From IMG/VR virus record IMGVR_UViG_3300047408_000045, positions 1-21,566 of that record: a stretch of DNA of 21,566 bases; one strand, 5' to 3'. A program made the position numbers and the translations under genes. The notes beneath the pieces are model-generated. The model was not told the DNA's origin. It did no database searches and was given only the letters and a program-made list of their open reading frames with translations. Source of the DNA: a virus. Positions 7,459 through 15,712 of this stretch are shown piece after piece (the stretch's first letter is position 1; the number at the start of each line of letters is the position of its first letter).

Positions 7459-9551
7459 TGGCTAGCGGGCCGTCGGTAGTCGTACGCGTTCTCGGCGACC
7501 TGAAAGGCCTCTCGGGCGCCGTCGACGGCGCAGCGACGAAAGGCGCCGGCGCGGCCGGGAAGCTACGCAGCGCCTTTAGCGGGACGCTCGGCGCGCTGAA
7601 TCAATCGGGCGTGCTCGGCCCGTTCTCAGAGGCGCTCGCCGGCGTCGACCAGGCGCTCGGCCAGGTAAGCGAGCACGGCCGCAAGATGGGAACGGTAATG
7701 ATGGGCGTCGGCGGCACTATGGCCGGCGTCGGCGTCGCGCTGAGCGCGCTCGGCAGCAAAGAGAAAGCGTCGCACGAGCAGCTAAAACAGGCGATTGAGA
7801 ATACCGGCAAGTCGTACGACGACTACGGGAAACGCATCGAGGCCGCCGGGAAACATAACGAGCGTTTCGGCATTACGACGCACACTACGAACGACGCGCT
7901 GCGCATACTGACGCAGGCGACGAAATCGCCGGAGAAGGCGCTGCAACTACTCGGTACCGCGACCGACCTCGCCGCCGCGAAGCACGAGGATTTGACGACG
8001 GCGGCGACGCAGATGGGCCGCGCGTACAACGGCGCCGGCAAGATCTTTAAGGAATTCGGGATTACCGCGGCGCCGAAAGTTGCGGCCGCGATGAAGGCGG
8101 TACAGGCCGCGACGAAAGGCGCGAGCGCCGCCGACGAGCACGCGAAGAAAGCGAAGCAGTCGCTCGCCGACTACCTCGAAATCTATAACTCGAAATCGAA
8201 GCACACCATCGCCGATCAACAACATCTGCGCGACAAGATGGTCGCGGTCGCCGACGCCGACGCGAAGGCGCGCGCCGCGCACGTCAAGCTGAGCGCCGCG
8301 CAGGAAGCGAACGCGAAAGCGGCGCGCGGTACCGCCGACAATATGGCGCAGCTCGCGAAGGCGGTACATGGGCAGGCCGAGAAGGCGGCCGATACGTTCA
8401 CCGGGAAACTAAAGGCGATGGGCGCCGGCCTCGAAGATGCCGCCGCACAATTCGGCGAGAAATTCGGCCCGGCGTTAACGGTCGGCGGTACTGCGCTCGC
8501 CGGGCTGGGCGGCGCGATGACGGCGACGCAGGCGATACTCGGCCTGTTTAAGTCGGCGCAGGTTGCGAGCACGGCCGCGACCGAAGGTATGGCCGTCGCC
8601 GAAGATTCGGCGGCCGTGTCAAGCTGGGCGATGCTCGGGCCGATCCTGCTCGTGATCGGCGCGATAGCGGCGCTCGTGCTCGCCGGCTACGTGATCTACC
8701 GAAACTGGAAAACCATCTGGAAAGGAATGCACGCCGCCGTAACGTTCGTCTGGGACTGGATCAAACGTAACTGGCCGCTGCTGCTCGCGATCCTGCTCGG
8801 GCCTATCGGTATCGCCGTCGCGCTGATCGTTCGTAACTGGGACAAGATCAAGGCCGGCATAGCTGCCGCGTACGACTGGATTCGGCATAACTGGCCGCTA
8901 CTGCTCGCGATCCTGACCGGGCCTATCGGCGCGGCCGTGCTGCTCATCGTTCGTAACTGGGACACGATCAAGGGCGCGATTCGCGCGGTCTGGGACTGGA
9001 TACGTACCGCGTTCGGCCAGGTGTACGAATGGCTTACGTCGCCGTTCCGCCGCGCCGCCGACGCGATCCGTACGGCGTTCGGCGCCGTGTACGACTGGAT
9101 ACGCGGCCTACCGGGCCGTATCGCCGACGTGTTCGGCCGCGTGCAGTCGATACTCGCGACGCCGTTCCAGAATGCGGCGAACACAATTCAGCGCCTCGCC
9201 GATTCGATCGTCAATTTTATTACCGGGATACCGGGCCGTATCGCTGGCGCGCTCGGCAGTATCGGTAGCGGCCTGAAAGGCGCGCTGTCGCATATTCCCG
9301 GCGCGAGCGTGATACCGGGCCTCGCTACCGGCGGCTACATAACGCACGAGGGCCTCGCCTATCTGCACGCCGGCGAAACGGTCGTACCGAAGATACCGAC
9401 GCCGTCGTACGGCGCGACCGTGCAGCCGACGAGCGCGGCCGGGAGTACGGCGCCGTCGGTCTGGATCGAGAACCTGACCGTACGCGAATCGCTCGACGTC
9501 GATACGTTCCTGCGGCGCGCCGCCTGGGCCGTGCAGCGCGAAAGGATCTGA
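7458..9551 (+). CDS. Tape measure protein
   Basis: A 697-aa protein that sets tail length and is ejected ahead of the DNA. By the usual rule of about 0.15 nm per residue, the tail would be near 100 nm. Residues 1-330 are mostly long Ala/Lys/Glu helices. A hydrophobic segment at about 391-413 is followed by two near-identical 40-residue units (about 433-512). Each unit reads DWI-x-x-NWPLLLAIL, then GPIG, then LIVRNWD, and each is membrane-active in character. The C-terminus has the familiar ATGGYITHEGLAYLHAGETV segment. It is the longest gene here, directly after the chaperones, and starts within the upstream stop (TAATG). Confidence 0.95.
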   Translation: MASGPSVVVRVLGDLKGLSGAVDGAATKGAGAAGKLRSAFSGTLGALNQSGVLGPFSEALAGVDQALGQVSEHGRKMGTVMMGVGGTMAGVGVALSALGSKEKASHEQLKQAIENTGKSYDDYGKRIEAAGKHNERFGITTHTTNDALRILTQATKSPEKALQLLGTATDLAAAKHEDLTTAATQMGRAYNGAGKIFKEFGITAAPKVAAAMKAVQAATKGASAADEHAKKAKQSLADYLEIYNSKSKHTIADQQHLRDKMVAVADADAKARAAHVKLSAAQEANAKAARGTADNMAQLAKAVHGQAEKAADTFTGKLKAMGAGLEDAAAQFGEKFGPALTVGGTALAGLGGAMTATQAILGLFKSAQVASTAATEGMAVAEDSAAVSSWAMLGPILLVIGAIAALVLAGYVIYRNWKTIWKGMHAAVTFVWDWIKRNWPLLLAILLGPIGIAVALIVRNWDKIKAGIAAAYDWIRHNWPLLLAILTGPIGAAVLLIVRNWDTIKGAIRAVWDWIRTAFGQVYEWLTSPFRRAADAIRTAFGAVYDWIRGLPGRIADVFGRVQSILATPFQNAANTIQRLADSIVNFITGIPGRIAGALGSIGSGLKGALSHIPGASVIPGLATGGYITHEGLAYLHAGETVVPKIPTPSYGATVQPTSAAGSTAPSVWIENLTVRESLDVDTFLRRAAWAVQRERI
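8755..9015 (+). repeat. 120-bp tandem repeat inside the tape measure gene
   Basis: Two units of 120 bp (from about 8755 and 8875), plus the start of a third at 8995, encode the repeated NWPLLLAI...IVRNWD module. Blocks such as AACTGGCCGCT and ATCGTTCGTAACTGGGACA are conserved at DNA level, while other positions have drifted. This points to an old in-frame duplication that lengthened the tail by whole modules. Confidence 0.75.
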
Positions 9552-9553
9552 CC

Positions 9554-10456
9554 GTGGCTTGTGTACGGCGCGCTTGGCTCGACCTCGACGGCCTCGTAAC
9601 GCAGCTCCATGATGAGAACGCCGGCTATTTCGTAACGTCGCTCGACCTCGGCTCGCCCGACGTGCGCGAGGTAACGAACGGCCGACCAGACCGACACGGC
9701 CTCGACGACCGAACGCAGCTATTCGGCGGGCGTGCGGTATCGGTCGCGATATCGGCGCTCGCCGGCGCCGGCGCGATCCTCGACCAGGTCGCGACCATGT
9801 TCGGGCCGTACATGACGCCGGCCGTACGGCCGACACTCCATTACGTGCTCGATCGGCCGGGCCTGCCCGAACGTACCCTCGTCGTACGGGCGTCGGCGTA
9901 CGCGTTCGCAGTCGACGACGCGTATCAGCGCGACGTGCAGCTCGCGTTCGTCGCCGCCGACCCTGTCGCGCGCGACCCGGCGGGCCAGTCGGCGACGTGC
10001 TGGGCGGGCGCGAGCGGCGGCGTACAGGGCCGCTCGTACGACCTCGGTTTCGACCGCGTGTACCCGGCCGGCAGCTCGGCGCCGGCGCCCGCCGCGATCT
10101 ATTCGCCCGGCGACGTGCCGGTACTGCCGCTCGTGCGCGTGTACGGGCCGATAACCGGCGGCAGCGCGCAATTCGGGATCGGCGCGAACGCGGTAGCGGC
10201 CGGCTCGGTCGGTTTCGTACCGTCGTACGTGATACCGGCCGGCTCGTTCGTCGAGGTCGACTGCGACGCGCGTACCGCGTACCTGAACGCGAGCCCGAAT
10301 AACAGTGTGCTCGCGTCGCTCGACTGGCTCGAAATCAGCGCGAACGGCTGGCCGCAGATACCGCCGCGCACGGCCGTACAGCTCACGCTCGTAGGCAGCT
10401 CGACGACGAGCGCGACGCAGGCTGTCGCGACCTGGCAGGACGGCTACCTCTCGTGA
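9554..10456 (+). CDS. Distal tail / minor tail protein (Dit-like)
   Basis: A 300-aa beta-rich protein directly after the tape measure, the position of the Dit hub that attaches the tail tip. The N-terminus is LDLDGLVTQLHDENAGYFV. A middle segment ADPVARD precedes an insertion and a beta-sandwich with RVYGPITGGSAQFG near residues 195-208. In Dit proteins this strand pair belongs to the C-terminal galectin-like domain. It starts with GTG two bases after the tape measure stop and overlaps the next gene (GTGA). The fold assignment is inferred from order and pattern. Confidence 0.7.
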   Translation: MACVRRAWLDLDGLVTQLHDENAGYFVTSLDLGSPDVREVTNGRPDRHGLDDRTQLFGGRAVSVAISALAGAGAILDQVATMFGPYMTPAVRPTLHYVLDRPGLPERTLVVRASAYAFAVDDAYQRDVQLAFVAADPVARDPAGQSATCWAGASGGVQGRSYDLGFDRVYPAGSSAPAPAAIYSPGDVPVLPLVRVYGPITGGSAQFGIGANAVAAGSVGFVPSYVIPAGSFVEVDCDARTAYLNASPNNSVLASLDWLEISANGWPQIPPRTAVQLTLVGSSTTSATQAVATWQDGYLS

Positions 10457-11790
10457 CGGCTGCGCTCGTGCCGCTCGCCGGCAGTCTCGACGACGCCGCG
10501 CCGTTTCCGCTGCCGGCCGGGCGCGGCCGATGGCGCCTCACGCTACATACGCGCGTGTTCGTCGGCGGCGGCTACGGCAGCGCCGGCTCGCCGTGGCAGT
10601 CGACACTGTTAGCGGTACTGACGCAGGCCCGCAGCCGGCGTATCGAGGTCGAGCTGAATAAAGGCGCGACGCTGACGTTTACGGTCGACGGGCGCGACCC
10701 GATCGCGAGCATGATTCGCGAGCTACAGGTCGACGTTATGGCCTGGCGCTGGGATGACTGGGCCGGCCGCGACGTCTGCGTCGGCCGTTTCGTCGTCGAT
10801 CATTCCGAAGATCAACTAAGCGAGCAGTCGCACGTCGTGACGTTCGGCGCGCATGATTACCTCGCGATGCTCGAGCGGCGGCTACTGACCGGCACGGCCG
10901 CGCTTTCGGTAACGCAGCTCGACCAGGACTCGCTCGTAGAACGGCTCGTACGCGATTACGGCGTGAACGCGCAGACCGTGCCGGGCGTATCGTTCCTGCC
11001 CGGCTCGTGGCTGCCGCTGTTCGTACTTATGGTGAACCCGGCCGGCCTCACGCGCGCGATCTCGGGCCGGCTGCGCGACCGCGTGTATCAGCCGGGCGCG
11101 CAGATATCGGCGCTCGTCGACGACCTCGCGCACGTCGCGAACGGCTACGACTACGACGTGCTGCCGGCGCCGGAAATCGCGCCGGGCCTCACGAGCCCGA
11201 CGGCCGGGCCGATACCGCAGAACGTCGACGCGTTACGCGTGTTCTACCCGTCGCGCGGCGTCGTACGTTCCGACGTGCTGCTCGTATATGGCGGCAACGT
11301 CGCGAACCTGACGCGCACGGTATCGAGCGCCGACTACGCGAACCGCGTATGGGCGATAGGTAACAAGGCGTCGTCCGACCCGCTCGCGCCGCAGCGTTAC
11401 GCCGACCAGGCGAACGCGACGGCGTACGGGCCGCCCGGCGGCCTCTGGGTCGACGTGCTGAGCGCGCCCGACGTATCCGACCAGAGCACGCTTAACGAGC
11501 AGACGGCCGGCCTGCTCGCGCTCGAAGGCGCCCTAACGCCGTCGTACACGCTCGGGATGCGGCCCGGCTCGTACCGTTACGGCTCGCCGAACCTGGGCGA
11601 CGTCGTCGGCCTCGTCGTACAGTCGGGCCGCCTCGACGTGCGCGAAGACCTGCGCATAATCGGGATCTCGTACGACGTCGGCGACGACGGCGAGGAAGAT
11701 ATCGGCCTGACCGTCGGGCGGGCGCCGACGACGTTAGGCGCGATCTTCCGAGACACTCGACGTACGCTCGACGCGTTAAACCGAAAGTGA
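10453..11790 (+). CDS. Tail-associated / minor tail protein (Tal-like baseplate hub)
   Basis: A 445-aa protein following the Dit-like gene, where siphoviruses encode the hub that closes the tail tip. The N-terminal half has SRRIEVELNKGATLTFTVDG and a FVVDHSEDQLSEQSHVVTFGA segment. This is the strand arrangement of gp27-like hub domains (a ReqiPepy6-type gp37 pattern in my knowledge of the family). Later segments such as VLLVYGGNVANLTRTVSSADYAN and the closing LRIIGISYDVG... strands also fit hub proteins. No peptidase or lysozyme motif is visible, so it may lack enzymatic activity. Confidence 0.7.
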   Translation: MTAALVPLAGSLDDAAPFPLPAGRGRWRLTLHTRVFVGGGYGSAGSPWQSTLLAVLTQARSRRIEVELNKGATLTFTVDGRDPIASMIRELQVDVMAWRWDDWAGRDVCVGRFVVDHSEDQLSEQSHVVTFGAHDYLAMLERRLLTGTAALSVTQLDQDSLVERLVRDYGVNAQTVPGVSFLPGSWLPLFVLMVNPAGLTRAISGRLRDRVYQPGAQISALVDDLAHVANGYDYDVLPAPEIAPGLTSPTAGPIPQNVDALRVFYPSRGVVRSDVLLVYGGNVANLTRTVSSADYANRVWAIGNKASSDPLAPQRYADQANATAYGPPGGLWVDVLSAPDVSDQSTLNEQTAGLLALEGALTPSYTLGMRPGSYRYGSPNLGDVVGLVVQSGRLDVREDLRIIGISYDVGDDGEEDIGLTVGRAPTTLGAIFRDTRRTLDALNRK

Positions 11791-11797
11791 GAACGAC

Positions 11798-12688
11798 GTG
11801 ACTAGGTACGCGCCCCAGTGGATACAGGCCGCGGCTTACCCGGCCGGCGTCGACCGTCGGCTGCTCGGCGCGCTCTGGCCGACGGTCGCCGTAACCGGGA
11901 TGGCCGTAACGCCGGCGTCGGCGATGACCGTGAACATCGCGCCGGGGCAGGCTGCGATACCCGCCGCGAACGGTACCGGCAGCGTTCTATGTTCGTCGGA
12001 TGCGGTCGAGCAGGTAACGCTCGGCGCGGCGCCGGCGTCGGGGCAGAATCGGTACGACCTCGTCGTCGCGCAGTCGCGCGGGCAGGATCTCGACGGCGGC
12101 GCGAATAACGACTGGCTGTTTACGGCCGTGGCCGGCAGCGCGAGCGCGAGCCCGTCGCCGCCGGCGGTACCGGCGGGCGCCGTCGCCGTCGCGCAGGTGT
12201 ACGTGCCGGGCGCGAGCGTGACCGTGACCGCGCCGAACATTCTCGACGTACGGCCGCGCCGCCTCGACCAACCCTGGGGTGCGAGCTGGGGCCTGATCGG
12301 CTACGTGCGAAACAGTCTCACTACCGGCCCGCTAACGACCGTCGAGACTGACATAGCGGGCCTGTCGATTACGTGGACGCCGATACCGGGCCGCCGGTAC
12401 CGCACGTCGGTAAAGGTTTCGGCGTCGTCGAGCGTGCTGAACGACGTCGCACAAATCAAGATCACCGACGCCGCGAACACAATGCTGGAGCTGCGCCGCG
12501 TCGTAATGACGACGGCCGGCGCGTACACGGTCGCGACGTGGGAAACGATGGGAACGGCGCTCGGTAGCGCGCTCGCCGTCACTACCCGCAAGGCGCGCGT
12601 CGTACGCGACGCCGCCGGTACCGGAAATATCACAATTTTGGGCGGCCCGAATAACGAAATCACGGTCGAGGATATCGGCCCGAACTAA
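11798..12688 (+). CDS. Minor tail protein, probable receptor-binding/tip protein
   Basis: A 296-aa protein at the end of the tail module. Residues 1-155 form a compact N-terminal domain with LLGALWPTVAV and RYDLVVAQSRG, ending in NILDVRPRRLDQPWG. This layout is often seen in actinophage tail-tip proteins that anchor to the hub. Residues 165-296 are Thr/Val/Ser-rich beta strands without enzymatic motifs, as in trimeric or carbohydrate-binding tip domains. It starts with GTG, preceded by GTGAGAACG. Host receptor recognition is inferred from position and architecture. Confidence 0.6.
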   Translation: MTRYAPQWIQAAAYPAGVDRRLLGALWPTVAVTGMAVTPASAMTVNIAPGQAAIPAANGTGSVLCSSDAVEQVTLGAAPASGQNRYDLVVAQSRGQDLDGGANNDWLFTAVAGSASASPSPPAVPAGAVAVAQVYVPGASVTVTAPNILDVRPRRLDQPWGASWGLIGYVRNSLTTGPLTTVETDIAGLSITWTPIPGRRYRTSVKVSASSSVLNDVAQIKITDAANTMLELRRVVMTTAGAYTVATWETMGTALGSALAVTTRKARVVRDAAGTGNITILGGPNNEITVEDIGPN

Positions 12689-12699
12689 GCGAGGTAACG

Positions 12700-12843
12700 A
12701 TGGCTACACCGAACGAACCGAACGAGCAGGCCGACGACGGCGGCGAGGCCGGCGAGGTTTACGAGGGCGCGCAGCCCGCCGACGAGCGCGGCCCGGCCGA
12801 CGTCGAGGCCGTCGAGCCCGTCGTTACCGACGACGGCGAATAA
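12700..12843 (+). CDS. Small acidic protein, unknown
   Basis: A 47-aa protein, strongly acidic (Asp/Glu over a third of residues), with no Lys and a single Arg. It has a good ribosome site (GCGAGG) and an ATG, and its TAA overlaps the amidase ATG. Placement between the tail-tip gene and the endolysin is reproducible for small accessory tail or lysis proteins, but nothing in the sequence shows a function. Probably disordered. Confidence 0.7.
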   Translation: MATPNEPNEQADDGGEAGEVYEGAQPADERGPADVEAVEPVVTDDGE

Positions 12844-13619
12844 TGGCGCCCGTCGACCTCGTCACAATTCACCATGAGGGCTCGCTCGCGAACGGCGGCG
12901 CGCCGTCCGACGACGTCGGCCGTTTCTTCGAGGGCGGCTACTGCGCGGGCCTGGGCGCCTCACTGTTCGAGCGTTGGCGCGCGCCGGCCGACAACTACGC
13001 GACCATGAATTACAACGGCGAGGACTGGACGCCGTGCTTTAGCGGCGACCACCACACCGGCACGCGACTACGCGACGAAGATATCGAGCTGTTACACGCC
13101 GCGTACCTCGACGCGTACGAGCGCGGCGAGGTAACCGCGGCGCCGCTCGTGCGCGCGCATCGAGACTCGCCCGGTAGCGCGACCGCATGCCCTGGCGATT
13201 ACGTAATCGAACGCTGGGCCGACGTCGTCGCCGCATGCCGCGCCGACCGCGCGCCCGCGCCGACGCCGCCGCCCGACGAAAGCGAGGTACTCGAAATGCC
13301 TGAGACAATCATGCTCACGCGCTCGACCGACGCGCGCGGGAACGAGCAGCCGTACCTATGGCTCGACGCCGCCGCGCGGCGCCTCTGGTCGTACTACGGC
13401 GCAGAGGTCACCTGGGAAGGCGGCGACGGCGATAGCACGCTGCACGGCGACGCCGACCCGCACTACTCGAACATTCCTGGCAGCGCGAAGGTTATGAGCT
13501 GGTGCGTGCTCGACCATGAGCGCGACGGCTCGCCGTTCGACACTGAGGGCGGTACACGTAAGCGCGTGTGCGTGACGTCGGTAACGGGCGCGGAGTATTT
13601 CGGCGTCGTACACGGCTGA
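12843..13619 (+). CDS. Endolysin, N-acetylmuramoyl-L-alanine amidase (Amidase_2-like)
   Basis: A 258-aa peptidoglycan hydrolase that cuts the bond between MurNAc and L-Ala at lysis. The amidase domain covers residues 1-140. Metal ligands are visible as VTIHHEG (His10/His11), RAHRDSPGS (His106) and ATACPG (Cys116), the H-H-C set of T7-lysozyme/PGRP amidases. A Pro-rich linker (PAPTPPPDESE, about 138-149) precedes a C-terminal domain of about 107 aa. That domain has W, Y and two Cys residues, and I do not recognise it as a known wall-binding family. There is no signal peptide, so export would depend on a holin. A possible internal start at 13296 would give the C-terminal domain alone. Confidence 0.9.
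   Translation: MAPVDLVTIHHEGSLANGGAPSDDVGRFFEGGYCAGLGASLFERWRAPADNYATMNYNGEDWTPCFSGDHHTGTRLRDEDIELLHAAYLDAYERGEVTAAPLVRAHRDSPGSATACPGDYVIERWADVVAACRADRAPAPTPPPDESEVLEMPETIMLTRSTDARGNEQPYLWLDAAARRLWSYYGAEVTWEGGDGDSTLHGDADPHYSNIPGSAKVMSWCVLDHERDGSPFDTEGGTRKRVCVTSVTGAEYFGVVHG
13281..13298 (+). promoter_or_regulatory. Possible internal ribosome site and start inside the endolysin
   Basis: AGCGAGG at 13281-13287 lies 8 nt before an in-frame ATG at 13296 (Met152), exactly at the border between the Pro-rich linker and the C-terminal domain. The same AGCGAGG serves the gene at 13925. Internal starts that release a free wall-binding domain are known from several phage lysins. Here it is an inference. 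Confidence 0.4.
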
Positions 13620-13621
13620 CC

Positions 13622-13909
13622 GTGCGAGGCCGGGAATGGGTCGCGCTCGTGCTCGCGTTCGGCCTCGCCGCCGGCATCGTCATTATCTGCCTCGCCGTCG
13701 CGATCAACGCCGTGCAGCATTCCGAACCTCTGAGCGACAACGCGACGCAGGTACTTACCGCGGCATTCGCCGGCATCGTCGGCGCGCTCGGCGGCTATCT
13801 CGGCTACAAGGCCGGCGAGGCGCATGAGCGCGCCCGTAACGGCGAGCACGGCGAGATCTCGGCCGATACGGATACGACGCGCGACGAGGGCGAGCTACCG
13901 GGCGGCTAA
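13622..13909 (+). CDS. Holin candidate (two TM segments)
   Basis: A 95-aa membrane protein right after the endolysin. It has a short basic N-terminus (RGREW), TM1 at about residues 7-29, a loop with HSEPLSDNA, TM2 at about 45-63 (Gly/Ala-rich), and a charged hydrophilic tail of some 30 residues. Two TM segments, a charged tail and a position next to the lysin are the usual criteria for class II holins. Holins form the membrane lesion that lets the amidase reach the wall. Start chosen at the GTG two bases after the amidase stop; upstream codons are shadow sequence. No strong ribosome site is seen, so translation is probably coupled. Confidence 0.72.
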   Translation: MRGREWVALVLAFGLAAGIVIICLAVAINAVQHSEPLSDNATQVLTAAFAGIVGALGGYLGYKAGEAHERARNGEHGEISADTDTTRDEGELPGG

Positions 13910-13924
13910 CGAAAGCGAGGAACC

Positions 13925-14017
13925 ATGAGCCACCTACAAGCCGGCGTCGTAATGGTCGCCGTATGCGTACTGGCGCTCGTCGCGCTCGTATCATTCCTGG
14001 CCGGCTACCGCCGCTAG
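13925..14017 (+). CDS. Tiny single-TM peptide, lysis region
   Basis: A 30-aa peptide: a short N-terminus, one hydrophobic helix from about residue 7 to 26, and a GYRR end. It has one of the best ribosome sites in the window (AAAGCGAGGAA, 5-10 nt before the ATG). Its place after the holin candidate suggests a second holin, an antiholin or a holin regulator. No sequence motif decides between these. Confidence 0.6.
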   Translation: MSHLQAGVVMVAVCVLALVALVSFLAGYRR

Positions 14018-14019
14018 GC

Positions 14020-14118
14020 GTGCTCGACGCCGTCGCGCAGACGCTGCTACTGGTCGGCCTGGCCGTCGCGCTCGTCGGCCTCGTGGCCTACGCGTACGGC
14101 CGCCGGCACGGCCGGTAG
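14020..14118 (+). CDS. Second tiny single-TM peptide, lysis region
   Basis: A 32-aa peptide starting with GTG two bases after the previous stop. It has a short acidic N-terminus (LDAVAQ), one Leu/Val/Gly-rich helix (about residues 8-26) and a basic YGRRHGR end. It has the same architecture as the preceding 30-aa peptide without clear sequence identity. Probably the last gene of the late operon, as the strong hairpin at 14171-14202 follows. Function unknown; a holin partner is the natural guess. Confidence 0.5.
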   Translation: MLDAVAQTLLLVGLAVALVGLVAYAYGRRHGR

Positions 14119-14170
14119 GCGTGCTCGGCCGTTTCACAGGAAACCGCGAGCGGGCTGCGCGAGAATGAGC

Positions 14171-14202
14171 CCGGCCCGCCGGTAGCGGTACCGACGGGCC
14201 GG
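14171..14202 (+). terminator. Strong hairpin between lysis and integrase genes
   Basis: A 14-bp stem with one C-A mismatch (CCGGCCCGCCGGTA against TACCGACGGGCCGG) and a GCGG loop. There is no U-tract, which is normal for GC-rich actinobacterial terminators. It lies in a 111-nt gap after the last late gene and before int, so it probably ends the late transcript and isolates int from it. Confidence 0.65.
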
Positions 14203-14229
14203 TAGCCGACCTAGTGAGAGGCCGACCAG

Positions 14230-15426
14230 ATGAGCAAGCCTAAGCGCCCGCAGACGCCGCCCGGCATTACGCCGCGCTGGAGCGCCCGCCGTGACGCCTA
14301 CGTGTACCTCGTGCGGTACCGGGCGCCTGACGGCACGAGCAGAGGCCGTACCTGTACGACGCTCGCGCAGGCGCGCACGTATCTCGCCGGCTCGACGGCC
14401 GACCGCAGCCGCGGCGACTGGGTCGACCCGGCGAAAGGCCGCCGCGACCTCGACGGCTGGGCCGACGAATACCTGCGTACCCTCGGTGCGCTCGAACCGC
14501 AGACGCGCGAACGGTACCGTTCGGCGCTCGCGTCGCAGATACGGCCGGCGCTCGGTGCGCTGCCTATCGCGTCGATTGACCAGGCGACCGTTCGTACGTT
14601 CCTCTCGGGCCTGCGCGACGCCGGCTACGCGCGCGGCACCGTCCACAACGCGCGCACGGTCCTATCGGGCGTGCTCGGCCTCGCCGCCGACGCCGGCGCG
14701 ATCCGCGTGAACCCGGCACGCGGCGCGAAGATCGGGAAGGCCGTCGAGGTCGAGCAGGTATTCCTGACCGCGGCGCAGGTCGAGCAGCTCGCCGACGCGA
14801 TCGAGGCGCCGCCGATCAAGCGGCACGGCGAACACCGCGCGCCGACGTACCCGCAGCTCGCGCTCGCCGTACGTTTCGCCGCGTATACGGGCCTACGGGC
14901 CGGCGAGCTATGGGCGCTGCGCGTACGGAACGTCGACCTGCTACGTCGCCGCGTACACGTCGTCGAATCGGCGACGACGACGTCGGGAAAGCTGACGGTC
15001 GGCCCGCCGAAATCGAAACGGCGCCGCACGGTCGCGCTGCCCGCGCATCTGGTCGACCCGCTCGTCGAGCACGTCGCCGGCCTCGACGCCGACGCGCTGG
15101 TATTCGCGGCGCCGCGCGGCGGCATGATGCGACACGGACACTTTTACGGCGACCATTACCTGCCCGCCGTCGCGCGTGCCGGCCTGCCCGCCGCGACCGT
15201 GTTCCATTCGCTGCGGCATACGTGCGCGGCGCTGCTCGCCGCGGCCGGCCTCACTGAGCTGGAGGTAATGGCGCAGCTCGGCCACGCGCAGCCCGTCGCG
15301 ACGTACCGGCACCTATTCCCTGGGAACCTCGACCGCGCCGCCGCCGCGCTCGACCAGGCGTACGAGCGGCGCGACGTCGCCGACGCCGACGTGCTCGACC
15401 TCGACCGAAAGCGGCGCGCGCGCTAG
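14230..15426 (+). CDS. int: Tyrosine-type integrase
   Basis: A 398-aa site-specific recombinase for integration and excision. The N-terminal 60 residues resemble an arm-binding domain (PRWSARRDAYVYLVRYR). A core-binding helical domain (about 70-165) contains WADEYLRTLG. The catalytic domain carries Arg223 in TGLRAGELWALR, the HSLRHT box with His326 and Arg329, His352 in LGH and the nucleophile Tyr359 in TYRHLF. The distance from His352 to Tyr359 is shorter than the usual nine or ten residues. The attP site lies about 290 nt downstream, past one small gene, the standard arrangement. The small zinc-ribbon gene overlaps its stop codon. Confidence 0.95.
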   Translation: MSKPKRPQTPPGITPRWSARRDAYVYLVRYRAPDGTSRGRTCTTLAQARTYLAGSTADRSRGDWVDPAKGRRDLDGWADEYLRTLGALEPQTRERYRSALASQIRPALGALPIASIDQATVRTFLSGLRDAGYARGTVHNARTVLSGVLGLAADAGAIRVNPARGAKIGKAVEVEQVFLTAAQVEQLADAIEAPPIKRHGEHRAPTYPQLALAVRFAAYTGLRAGELWALRVRNVDLLRRRVHVVESATTTSGKLTVGPPKSKRRRTVALPAHLVDPLVEHVAGLDADALVFAAPRGGMMRHGHFYGDHYLPAVARAGLPAATVFHSLRHTCAALLAAAGLTELEVMAQLGHAQPVATYRHLFPGNLDRAAAALDQAYERRDVADADVLDLDRKRRAR

Positions 15427-15695
15427 TGCGGCGCGCGCTGCCGGTATGCCGCTGCGGCCGGCCGGCGCTCGTCGGCGGCTGGATCTCGACCGGGCCGCAC
15501 GTCGCACGCTGGGGCTGCTCGGGCTGCGCCGGCGTCGAGCACGCGCACCCGTTCGTATCGAGGCCGGCGGTACCGGCTGCGGACGCGCACCCGACGAGCA
15601 GGCCCGCCGACCTCGCCGAAAATAATCTCGCGCGTACAGATCGCGTACAACTACGGCTCGACCTGCGCGGGCCCGACGGCCGCCCGGCGCTCTGA
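15426..15695 (+). CDS. Small zinc-ribbon-like protein between int and attP
   Basis: An 89-aa protein whose GTG overlaps the integrase stop (TAGTG). The N-terminal half holds Cys8-x-Cys10 and Cys31-x-x-Cys34, each followed by Gly or Ala, which is a plausible four-Cys zinc site. The C-terminal half is unstructured and Pro/Ala-rich. Its final 20 codons include the left integrase arm repeat at 15629-15656, so the C-terminus is constrained by the attachment site. Function unknown. It could help Int or act as a small regulator. Confidence 0.55.
   Translation: MRRALPVCRCGRPALVGGWISTGPHVARWGCSGCAGVEHAHPFVSRPAVPAADAHPTSRPADLAENNLARTDRVQLRLDLRGPDGRPAL
15629..15656 (+). repeat. Left arm-type repeat of attP
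   Basis: A 28-bp sequence repeated at 15847-15874 with two mismatches. Each copy holds two GCGTACA words spaced 11 bp, one helical turn. The copies flank the tRNA-Cys core on both sides in the same orientation. This is the usual layout of integrase arm-binding sites. Confidence 0.7.
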
Positions 15696-15712
15696 CCTGC
15701 GTTTATGCGTCG

